Origin: an uncultured Clostridia bacterium
Lineage (GTDB): Bacteria > Bacillota > Clostridia > Oscillospirales > Oscillospiraceae
Direction of reading: 5' to 3'
Length of the DNA: 6,018 nucleotides
Assembly: GCA_937915065.1 (NCBI GenBank)
Contig: CALDMR010000120.1
Coordinates: 1 to 6,018, forward strand
Shown: in pieces, positions 1 through 5,863 of the stretch
Layout: every line of letters starts with the position of its first letter
How positions within the stretch are numbered: the first letter of the stretch is position 1
Translations under genes and position numbers: made by a program
Notes under the pieces: generated by a model
What the model saw: the letters and a program-made list of their open reading frames with translations, nothing else
The model's database searches: none
Told to the model about the DNA's origin: nothing

Positions 1-749
1 ACAGCGCCGCCACCCGCTTCCACTCAATCTTATGATTGACCAGGAACACAAAGGCCAGGCCCAGCGTGGTGGCAACCGTGGCCGCAAAGGCCAGGCGGGT
101 GCCGATGAAAAACAGCTGCACATAGGCCAGCGCCGCCGTGATCCAAACAAGCCAGGCCCGCTTGCTTTCATAGGCCATCCACACCACCACAGGCGTGATC
201 ATGCTGAGGATGGCGCTCTGGGCGTTGCTGGTGGAGAACCAACCCATCTTGCCCAGATGGCTCAGATCGTAAGTGGGACGGCAGGTATCTGTCACAATAC
301 TCAGGCCCAGCACCGCAGTAATGATCACAAAGTTCAGCAAAAAGCCGCGCTTGATCCCTTCAAAGCAGCGGTCATTGCGCTTCATAAACGTAATGAAGCA
401 CAAACAGCGGCATCTGCACCACGCGCACATAGTTGATCAGATCGGTCAGCGGGTTCAGATAACCTTTTTGCAGGCAGGCAAAGCAATGACCGGCCCACAG
501 GGCGGCGCAAATCACGCCGGCAATGATATAGATCTTCTTCTGCCGGGAAAGGCAAAAGCCCATCAGCGCTACCACAGCCAGCACGCCGAAGCGCAGCAGC
601 AGCGAAGGAGCGTTGCTCAGCCCCAGTTCCGCCAGCCAGAAGGACAGCACGTCCATCAGCGGCTGCAGCACGCAGATCAGCGTGACAAAATGGGGCAGAT
701 TACGGATCAGTTTGGACTGTTGATTTTGCAGATTCACAGCATTGCTCAT
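1..749 (-). pseudogene. O-antigen ligase/Wzy-like membrane protein, frameshifted and cut by the window edge
   Basis: This is the second of two tandem paralogs. The first frame starts at ATG 749 and runs 125 codons to a TGA at 372-374. It holds three hydrophobic segments and the pattern QPLMDVLSFW, shared with the upstream gene (QPALDVLSFW). Homology does not stop there: from about position 398 leftwards another minus frame is open to base 1 and encodes CFITFMKRND, then GWFSTSNAQSAILS, then FFIGTRLAFAA. These match ATFLKR, GWFYFANSQSAILS and FFGTRLTFAA of the neighbour in order. The join lies near 390-402. Aligned to the paralog, about five bases are missing (a single extra base would also restore the frame). 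The start overlaps the upstream stop as ATGA, and AAAGGAT nine bases before the ATG serves as ribosome binding site, so the gene should be translationally coupled. The family polymerises or ligates lipid-linked glycans in the membrane; the substrate is unknown here. A sequencing or assembly error is possible. Confidence 0.8.
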
Positions 750-2293
750 AGGCCGGTATCCTTTCTGTCTATTGCCGCAGTGCCGGAAACCGGCTCTGCT
801 TCGGCGGTGTTCTGTTCTTTATAGCGGCGGATCCGCACCAGATAGAAGATCACCGCCAGCACCACGGAAAGATAAAACGAGGCATTGGGCCGCCGCAGCA
901 GGCCCGCCGTGGCAAAGGCATGCAGCATCAGCATGATAAAGGCCACGCCGTAAGCCCCCGCTTCCGGGGTATAGTATTTCTTTGCATTTTTCAGCAGCGC
1001 CCACAGGATCAGGCCCACAAAATACAGGAAAAACCCTGCCAGCAGCGCCAGGCCGACTGCGCCGTACAGCACATAGATCCCGTGAAAATCATTTTCCATG
1101 TCATAGTTCCCCATGCCGTAGCGCAAATCGCCCAATTCCAGGCCGAACAGCCGGGACAGCATCGGAGAATCCTCCATCATCAGCGTGCAGAAATTGCGCT
1201 TGGCCAGGCGCACATCTGCCACCACATGGGCATTTGTGCTGTAATCGTAGATCTCCACCACCCGGGCCAGGCCGTATTTTTCCACCAGATCGCCGGCATA
1301 GAAGTGATACGCACCCACCAGGCGGCACCGCTCATAAACGTCCTCTCCCTCCGCGCCATACCGGGCGGCCCAGGCGCTGTCGCCCTCGATCATAGCATCG
1401 ATCCGCGCCTGCTTCTGGTCAAAGCTATTGCCCACCCGGCTTTGGTTCTGATACATGGGAGAATACTGGACTGCCGCCAGGCAGAGGCCCGCGCACACCA
1501 GCAGCACTGCCACAGCCCTCTTTTTTTGGCGATCCGCCACCAGGAGGGTAAAAACCAGTCCGATCGCCGTGGCAAAAATAGCGGCAAAGGTCAGCCGGGT
1601 GCCGAAGAAAAACAGCACGCCAAATCCCACCAGGCACACCAGCACCTGGAGCAATGGCCGCCGCTCTTTCCGGCGGATCACCGCCATAATGCTCACCGGC
1701 ACCAACACGCTCAGGATCGCGCTTTGGGAATTGGCAAAATAGAACCACCCCAGCACGCCCAGGGATTTATTGGGATAGGTGTAGGGATTGGTTCCCGTGA
1801 AAACGCTGAGGAGTTCCACCGCCGCAATCGCCAGCAGCACCAGAACAAAGCCCTTCTGGATCGCCCGGAAGCCCCCTTCTCCGCTCCGTTTCAAAAAGGT
1901 GGCAAAGGAAAGGGTGAACACAGGGATCTGGGCCACACGAGCATAGTTGGCCAGATCGGACAGCAGCATCCGCAGCCCGGTGACCTCCCCTTCCTCCGGC
2001 AGCGTCATCATATCCACCTGAAGCACCGCCGCACAGTGGCACAGGCCGAAGCCCAGCAGCACCGCCGCCAGGGCCACATAGAGCCGTTTTCGTTCCGACA
2101 GGTAAAAGCCCGCCAGGGCCACTGTCAGCAGCATGGCAAAGCGCAGCAGCAGCGTCACCCCGTTGCCGACACCCGCCTGAGACTGCCAGAAAGACAGCAC
2201 ATCCAGCGCCGGCTGCAGCAGAATCAGGCCCAGCAGCAGTTGGGGCAGATGGCTGCACAGCCATTGTTTCGGTTGTTGTTGGCGCATGTTCAT
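746..2293 (-). CDS. O-antigen ligase/Wzy polymerase-like polytopic membrane protein
   Basis: The product is a 515-residue protein with about 11-12 hydrophobic segments: roughly residues 18-35, 48-65, 70-90, 121-135, 148-166, 185-205, 213-255 (two), 259-278, 404-435, 446-465 and 470-487. A long polar, probably extracytoplasmic loop spans about 280-400. The motif ENDFHGIYVLYGAVGL (about 400-415) at the end of that loop is the usual shape of the Wzy_C/O-antigen ligase region, and GTRLTFAA lies at about 231-238. Known relatives transfer or polymerise undecaprenyl-linked glycans at the outer face of the membrane; in a Gram-positive cell the product would be a capsule or wall polysaccharide, but no glycosyltransferase is in view to say which. 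I chose ATG 2293 because AAAGGA precedes it by 11 bases; the in-frame ATG at 2353 has no such site. A near relative follows directly with an ATGA overlap. I saw no convincing promoter, so it may have a weak one or be read through from metK. Confidence 0.82.
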   Translation of the reverse strand: MNMRQQQPKQWLCSHLPQLLLGLILLQPALDVLSFWQSQAGVGNGVTLLLRFAMLLTVALAGFYLSERKRLYVALAAVLLGFGLCHCAAVLQVDMMTLPEEGEVTGLRMLLSDLANYARVAQIPVFTLSFATFLKRSGEGGFRAIQKGFVLVLLAIAAVELLSVFTGTNPYTYPNKSLGVLGWFYFANSQSAILSVLVPVSIMAVIRRKERRPLLQVLVCLVGFGVLFFFGTRLTFAAIFATAIGLVFTLLVADRQKKRAVAVLLVCAGLCLAAVQYSPMYQNQSRVGNSFDQKQARIDAMIEGDSAWAARYGAEGEDVYERCRLVGAYHFYAGDLVEKYGLARVVEIYDYSTNAHVVADVRLAKRNFCTLMMEDSPMLSRLFGLELGDLRYGMGNYDMENDFHGIYVLYGAVGLALLAGFFLYFVGLILWALLKNAKKYYTPEAGAYGVAFIMLMLHAFATAGLLRRPNASFYLSVVLAVIFYLVRIRRYKEQNTAEAEPVSGTAAIDRKDTGL

Positions 2294-2357
2294 TGACAAA
2301 ATAATCCTTTCGCCGGGAACCAATAGCAGCTTCTCCGGCATCGACTCATACATACAA

Positions 2358-2387
2358 AAGGCTTCTTTTCCCCGGGAAAAAGACCTT
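2358..2387. repeat. imperfect inverted repeat, possible weak terminator downstream of metK
   Basis: AAGG plus a pyrimidine tract ending CCC (2358-2372) faces GGG plus a purine tract ending CCTT (2374-2387). The arms pair with one bulged base and two mismatches around a CCCGGG centre. Read on the minus strand, the closing CCTT runs into two further Ts, giving a short T-run, so it could end metK transcripts. It could equally just be a symmetrical spacer. Confidence 0.3.
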
Positions 2388-2423
2388 CTTAATCATTTCT
2401 TAAAACACATGGTAAGCGCGCAA

Positions 2424-2455
2424 CGCTCCGCCCGGTACAAACGCCGGGCGGAGCG
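2424..2455 (-). terminator. strong GC hairpin after metK (no T-tract)
   Basis: A perfect 12-bp stem, CGCTCCGCCCGG against CCGGGCGGAGCG, closes an 8-base loop (2436-2443) and begins 16 bases after the metK stop codon. Its position and stability suggest the 3' end of the metK transcript. No run of Ts follows on the minus strand, so it is not a textbook intrinsic terminator; it may act as a transcript-end stabiliser or a weak terminator. Confidence 0.55.
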
Positions 2456-2471
2456 AACGTGCAGTTTCAGT

Positions 2472-3622
2472 TTACAGGCAGGCCTTCAACTTGGCAGCCA
2501 TATCGGTGTGCTCCCAGGGCAGATCCAGGTCGGGGCGGCCGAAATGGCCGTATGCCGCGGTCTGCTCGTAAATGGGACGGCGCAGATTCAAGTAGGAAAT
2601 AATCTTGCCGGGACGCAGGTCGAAGCAGCGCTCCACCAGTTCGGTCAGCTGCTGATCGCTGACAGTGCCGGTGCCGAAGGTATCCACTACAATGGAAACG
2701 GGCTCAGACACGCCGATGGCATAAGCCAGCTCCACCTGGCACTTTCTGGCAAAGCCGGCTGCCACCAGGTTTTTAGCCACATAGCGGGCCATGTAAGCCG
2801 CGCTGCGATCCACCTTGGTGGGATCCTTGCCGGAGAAGCAGCGGAACCGCCGTATGTATCCACAATGATCTTGCGGCCGGTCAGACCGGAGTCGCCCGCA
2901 GGGCCGCCGACCACGAAACGGCCGGTGGGGTTCACCAGGAACTTGGTATTCATGTCGATATAGCGGGCGGGGATCACGGGCTTGATCACCGTTTCCACAA
3001 TGGCCTCGCGCAGCTTTTCAATGGAGATATCGGGGCTGTGCTGGGTGGAAACCACGATAGCGGGGCAGCGCAGCACATTGCCCTGGCTGTCGTATTCCAC
3101 AGTAACCTGGCTCTTGCCGTCGGGGCGCAGCCAGTTCAGCTCGCCGCTCTTGCGAACCGCCGTCAGGCGGCGGGCCAGCGCATGGGACAGGGCCAGGGGC
3201 GCGGGCATCAGCTCGGGCGTTTCGTCGCAGGCGTAACCGAACATCATGCCCTGGTCGCCGGCGCCTACCTTTTCATCGGCACTGGCGTCGTATGCATGAT
3301 CAACGCCCTGGGCAATATCAGGGCTCTGCTTATCGATGGTCGTCAGCACAGCGCAGGTATGGCCGTCGAAACCGTAAGCAGGATCGTTGTAACCAATGCG
3401 GTTAACCGTGTCACGGACGATGGTGGGAATGTCGATCCGGGCGGTAGTGGTAATTTCGCCCATCACCATGACCATGCCGGTGGTGGTAGTGGTTTCACAG
3501 GCCACGCGGCCCATGGGATCCTGCGCCATGATGGCATCCAGCACTGCATCGGAAATCTGGTCGCAGATTTTGTCGGGATGGCCCTCGGTTACGGATTCAG
3601 AAGTAAACACTCTATTTTTCAT
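2472..3622 (-). pseudogene. metK: S-adenosylmethionine synthetase (methionine adenosyltransferase), reading frame broken
   Basis: MetK makes S-adenosylmethionine from methionine and ATP in the cytoplasm. The family match is unambiguous: HPDK at residues 15-18, signature 1 GAGDQGMMFGYA from residue 120, and GDSGLTGRKIIVDTYGG ending near residue 259. After codon 261 (2840-2842) the frame fails. The C-terminal part resumes in another frame at 2837 as FSGKDPTKVDRSAAYMARY and runs to a TAA at 2472. Family members read ARHGGGAFSGKD here, so about six residues (R-H-G-G-G-A), a net loss of about 16 bases, are missing. This is the glycine-rich stretch of signature 2, which contacts the triphosphate. 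Restored length would be about 388 residues, normal for the family. The start is ATG 3622, with AAAGGAGA seven bases before it; an in-frame ATG at 3649 lacks such a site. MetK is usually essential, so either this is an assembly error, another copy exists, or SAM is imported. The identity is certain; the cause of the break is not. Confidence 0.93.
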
Positions 3623-3649
3623 AGCGATTCTCCTTTGGTTTTTATTCAC

Positions 3650-3693
3650 TCATATTCTATCCAAATCTGATCTATGCAGATCGTATATGATAG
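3650..3693 (-). promoter_or_regulatory. metK: foldable metK leader with competing pairings
   Basis: Within the expected metK 5' leader of about 100 bases, GATCT (3669-3673) and AGATC (3678-3682) form a short hairpin with a 4-base loop. It can be enclosed by TCATAT (3650-3655) pairing with ATATGA (3685-3690). An alternative pairing, CTATC (3657-3661) with GATAG (3689-3693), shares bases 3689-3690 with it and so excludes it. The stems are short and AU-rich, and the pattern matches no riboswitch I know; chance is quite possible in such AT-rich sequence. Confidence 0.25.
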
Positions 3694-3730
3694 GAAGACG
3701 CCGCAACCATTCTTATTGTAGCGCCAAAAT

Positions 3731-3759
3731 AGTATAACATATCTGCGTATTTTTGGGAA
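3731..3759 (-). promoter_or_regulatory. metK: metK promoter (sigma-A type, extended -10)
   Basis: On the minus strand TTCCCA (3754-3759) is followed after exactly 17 bases by TATACT (3731-3736), with TGT directly before the -10 box as in extended -10 promoters. The -10 matches consensus at five of six positions and the -35 at four. Transcription would begin near 3724 and leave a leader of about 100 bases before the metK start. Confidence 0.6.
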
Positions 3760-3783
3760 GTGTAAAATCGCTTTTCCCAAAAA
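3750..3783. promoter_or_regulatory. perfect 10-bp inverted repeat, candidate operator
   Basis: TTTTTGGGAA (3750-3759) is matched exactly by TTCCCAAAAA (3774-3783), with 14 bases between the arm edges, so the half-site centres lie 24 bases apart. The left arm contains the whole metK -35 box, so a dimeric protein bound here would block metK. The right arm ends 36 bases before the -35 of the divergent gene. The stem is weak in GC and no T-run fits a terminator in either direction, which favours a protein site. The regulator is unknown. Confidence 0.45.
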
Positions 3784-3819
3784 TATTTTCATAAAATGTC
3801 GCTTGTTTACAATTTTTTA

Positions 3820-3848
3820 ATGACATTTGCTCCGCTTTCGTGTAGAAT
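3820..3848 (+). promoter_or_regulatory. promoter of the rhomboid-like gene
   Basis: ATGACA (3820-3825) and TAGAAT (3843-3848) are separated by 17 bases, each matching the sigma-A consensus at five of six positions. Transcription would start near 3855, giving a leader of about 70 bases that includes a terminator-like hairpin before the start codon. Confidence 0.6.
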
Positions 3849-3863
3849 AAGAACTTAATGTTG

Positions 3864-3909
3864 GTCAGGCTGCGGGTTCTGTCCAAAGTTTCTGCCTGAC
3901 AGATTTTTT
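3864..3909 (+). terminator. terminator-like hairpin in the leader, possible attenuator
   Basis: GTCAGGC (3864-3870) pairs with GCCTGAC (3894-3900) around a 23-base loop, and six Ts follow at 3904-3909. The hairpin lies downstream of the promoter and directly before the GGAGG ribosome binding site (3911-3915), where it could end transcription early. The 7-bp stem with a large loop is modest, and no clear anti-terminator or ligand-binding core was found. Confidence 0.35.
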
Positions 3910-3924
3910 CGGAGGTGTATTCCT

Positions 3925-4815
3925 TTGCATCGTATCAACCGCAAAATTGACGAATTCTGCTATCAGCATCCCAATTTCGGCATTCCAAACCTGATGAAAA
4001 TCATTGTGCTCGGCACAGCCATCGTCTATGTGCTGTATATGCTCACCGGATATAACGCCGGGGCCATCAGTTTCCTTTCTTTTAACTTGAACGATCTGCT
4101 CCACGGCGAGATCTGGCGGCTGGTCACCTTCCTGTTTGTGCCCAACACCGGACTGAACGGCAATATGGGCGGCGCTTTCTGGCTGATCATCTCCCTGTTC
4201 TTCTACTATTTCCTCGGCAGCACCCTGGAACGGGAATGGGGCACAGCCAAATTCAATATCTATTATTTCTCCGGCGCCATTCTGTCGCTTCTGGCAGTGA
4301 TTCTGCTGTCTGTGATCACCGGAACCAATTTCACCATGGCGGGAACCTATTATGTAAATATGTCCATGTTCTTTGCCTTTGCCATGCTCTACCCCGAAAC
4401 CACGATCCTCTTCTGGTTTATTCCCATCAAGATCAAGTATCTGGCCTGGATCTCCGCCGGCCTGTTCGCTTTGGATATCCTCAGCGCGCTGCTGCGGCTC
4501 CAGTTTACCAACACACTGCTGCCGGTTATGGCGCTGGTCAACTTCTTCCTGTTCTTCTATGAAGAGCTGTCCGCCTGGCTGCGGCGCATGACCGGCCGGG
4601 CTGCCCATCAGGCTTCGCCCAAAACGATCCAATATAAAAAAGCAGTAAAAGAGCAGATGAAAGACAAGGGGTATCACCACAAATGTGCCGTCTGCGGCAA
4701 AACCGATACGGACTATCCCGACCTGGACTTCCGCTATTGTTCCAAATGCAACGGGTACTACTGCTATTGCTCCGAGCATATCAACAATCATGTCCATATC
4801 ACAAACGAATCCTGA
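3925..4815 (+). CDS. rhomboid-like membrane protein without protease motif, with C-terminal Cys/His zinc-binding tail
   Basis: The product has 296 residues with about six membrane segments (roughly 24-41, 83-97, 113-132, 141-156, 163-188, 198-212). The first loop has the rhomboid-type motif GEIWRLVTFLF (61-71), and EREWGTAKFN follows at 102-111. An active rhomboid protease would have GxSG in its fourth core helix and a histidine in the sixth. Here the matching region reads TMAGTYYVNMSMFF and no such His is seen, so it is probably a pseudoprotease, acting if at all by binding membrane proteins as derlins and iRhoms do. The cytosolic tail carries Cys254, Cys257, Cys272, Cys275, Cys280, Cys282, His285, His289 and His291 (CAVCG, YCSKCNGYYCYC, HINNHVHI), probably binding one or two zinc ions. 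The start is TTG with GGAGG nine bases upstream; the next in-frame ATG (codon 24) would cut off the N-terminal segment. It is transcribed alone, divergent from metK, and ends at a strong terminator. Confidence 0.8.
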   Translation: MHRINRKIDEFCYQHPNFGIPNLMKIIVLGTAIVYVLYMLTGYNAGAISFLSFNLNDLLHGEIWRLVTFLFVPNTGLNGNMGGAFWLIISLFFYYFLGSTLEREWGTAKFNIYYFSGAILSLLAVILLSVITGTNFTMAGTYYVNMSMFFAFAMLYPETTILFWFIPIKIKYLAWISAGLFALDILSALLRLQFTNTLLPVMALVNFFLFFYEELSAWLRRMTGRAAHQASPKTIQYKKAVKEQMKDKGYHHKCAVCGKTDTDYPDLDFRYCSKCNGYYCYCSEHINNHVHITNES

Positions 4816-4823
4816 ACCACCTA

Positions 4824-4863
4824 AAAACGGGGGATGCGGACTGAGCGCCGCATCCCCCGTTTT
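4824..4863. terminator. bidirectional intrinsic terminator between convergent genes
   Basis: A perfect 16-bp inverted repeat (4824-4839 and 4848-4863, core ACGGGGGATGCGG) closes an 8-base loop. On the plus strand the stem ends in four Ts after the rhomboid-like gene stop at 4815. On the minus strand it ends in five Ts after the lipoprotein gene stop at 4879. It should terminate both convergent transcripts, better on the minus strand. Confidence 0.92.
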
Positions 4864-4878
4864 CCATTGTGATCGTTT

Positions 4879-5718
4879 TTAGGCATCCGCCAATCCCAGC
4901 AACAGCCGGCCATAATCATTGAGACAAGGTTCGTATACCGCCGCATCGACCACAAATCTCTGCGGCCCCGCAGCGTAGGAAGCCAGTTCATAGGCCGGGA
5001 AAATAATCTCCATTCCCCTGCCCTCTTCCTCCGGCAGGAAATACACGCTGTGGTCATCCATCCACTCGTTCACATAAGCGGCATAGTCGCTCCAGTAGCT
5101 ATACTGTACCGCCAGATCCTCCGCTTCGATTTGGCGCAGGATCTCGTCAGCCACAGTCTTGCGTAGGCTTTCCTCATCCGCCGCCATTTCTGCCAGCGTC
5201 ACCGGGCACCCTTCCTTCAGCGCAAACATTTGGCTGGTATAGTAGGTGTAACCGTGGGCTCCGCCGGAATAGACATAATGCTCGTAACGCACATCCACCA
5301 GCGCCTCTGACTGGTTGGCTGTATAACTCATTTCATCCATCCAGTAAATACCGTCGGCCCAGCTGGTGGAACCACCGCTTTCGTAAAACTCCCGGGCGTC
5401 CTCCATGGCATCGTCCCAGCTTTCGATTTTCGCCTCCAGCAGGGAATCGATCTCATCGTTGAACGCTTCAACGATGGCCGCCGATGACCCGTCATCGGCA
5501 GATGATGCCATGCCCGGCACCGTGTAACTGTATTTTCCCAGCAGCATCTTTCCGTCGCTGCTGAAATACTCTTTTTCATAAAGGTGCGCACTGATCCGGC
5601 TCGCCGCCTCGCTGTCTGCCGCGTTTGCCAGACAGGCGGCAGCTTCCGGCTGCGCACATGCAGATAAGCCAACGGCAGACAACGCTGCCGCGGCCAAAAA
5701 ACAAGCGATTCTCTTCAT
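4879..5718 (-). CDS. lipoprotein with DUF3298-type (RsiV/PdaC-like) extracytoplasmic domain
   Basis: The product has 279 residues. It begins MKRIACFLAAAALSAVGLSAC, a signal peptide with lipobox LSAC, so Cys21 is probably lipidated and the protein anchored on the outer face of the membrane. Next come a short Ala-rich linker and a DUF4163-like region from about residue 45 (YEKEYFSSDGKMLLGKYSYTVP). A DUF3298-like domain follows, shown by VDVRYEHYVYSGGAHG (about 141-156), the stretch leading to PVTLAEM, and IIFPAYELASYAAGP (about 238-252). In the family this pair occurs in the anti-sigma factor RsiV, which binds lysozyme, and in the peptidoglycan deacetylase PdaC. Here there is no sigma-binding N-terminus and no catalytic domain, so a role as an envelope-binding or sensing lipoprotein is inference. 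The start at 5718 follows GGGAG at six bases; the longer frame to 5796 lacks a site and would bury the signal peptide. It is transcribed alone and ends at the shared terminator. Confidence 0.82.
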   Translation of the reverse strand: MKRIACFLAAAALSAVGLSACAQPEAAACLANAADSEAASRISAHLYEKEYFSSDGKMLLGKYSYTVPGMASSADDGSSAAIVEAFNDEIDSLLEAKIESWDDAMEDAREFYESGGSTSWADGIYWMDEMSYTANQSEALVDVRYEHYVYSGGAHGYTYYTSQMFALKEGCPVTLAEMAADEESLRKTVADEILRQIEAEDLAVQYSYWSDYAAYVNEWMDDHSVYFLPEEEGRGMEIIFPAYELASYAAGPQRFVVDAAVYEPCLNDYGRLLLGLADA

Positions 5719-5840
5719 ACAAATCTCCCACTGGGATATTTCCCTGTATTTTAGGATATACAGGCCGCGCCGAAAAAGAAACCAAGTAAATGACACATTG
5801 GTTACAAAAGTATTACAATTTTATACCGTCTCCGCCACTC

Positions 5841-5858
5841 AGGCAGCTATTTCTGCCT
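5841..5858. repeat. short hairpin just after the edge gene
   Basis: AGGCAG (5841-5846) and CTGCCT (5853-5858) pair around a 6-base loop, starting five bases after the minus-strand stop at 5864. No T-run follows on the minus strand, so termination is uncertain. It may be the 3' end signal of the partial gene at the window edge. Confidence 0.3.
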
Positions 5859-5863
5859 TATAT

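Larger units (their letters stand above)
3623..3924. other. AT-rich divergent intergenic region between metK and the rhomboid-like gene
   Basis: These 302 bases contain no credible coding sequence. They are much richer in A and T than the flanking genes and carry divergent transcription signals: a metK promoter on the minus strand, a separate plus-strand promoter, a perfect inverted repeat between them, foldable sequence in the metK leader and a terminator-like hairpin in the plus-strand leader. I looked for the conserved cores of SAM-I, SAM-II and SMK riboswitches and for the T-box motif and found none. Confidence 0.8.

Noticed and set aside
388..404. Programmed ribosomal frameshift in the second polymerase-like gene
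   Set aside because: No slippery heptamer or stimulatory structure is evident, and the alignment suggests lost bases rather than a simple shift.
920..2296. Long plus-strand open frame (458 codons) opposite the polymerase-like gene
   Set aside because: It is the complement of a well-supported membrane protein gene, is very rich in His, Gln and Arg, and has no ribosome binding site; this is typical of an antisense shadow in GC-rich coding DNA.
2294..2353. Upstream ATG at 2353 as start of the polymerase-like protein
   Set aside because: No ribosome binding site precedes it, and the added 20 residues are not like the paralog, whereas ATG 2293 follows AAAGGA.
2835..2845. Programmed frameshift in metK
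   Set aside because: The site is not slippery, and even a shift would leave out about six conserved catalytic-region residues.
3623..3724. SAM riboswitch in the metK leader
   Set aside because: None of the conserved core segments of the S-box, SAM-II or SMK classes could be found, and the leader is short and AT-rich.
3865..4797. Minus-strand open frame (310 codons) opposite the rhomboid-like gene
   Set aside because: The plus strand has promoter, GGAGG site, membrane segments and an ordered Cys/His tail. The minus frame has shadow-like composition and no start signal.
5719..5796. Longer N-terminus for the lipoprotein
   Set aside because: It would put 26 residues before a complete signal peptide with lipobox, and GGGAG lies correctly spaced before the ATG at 5718.
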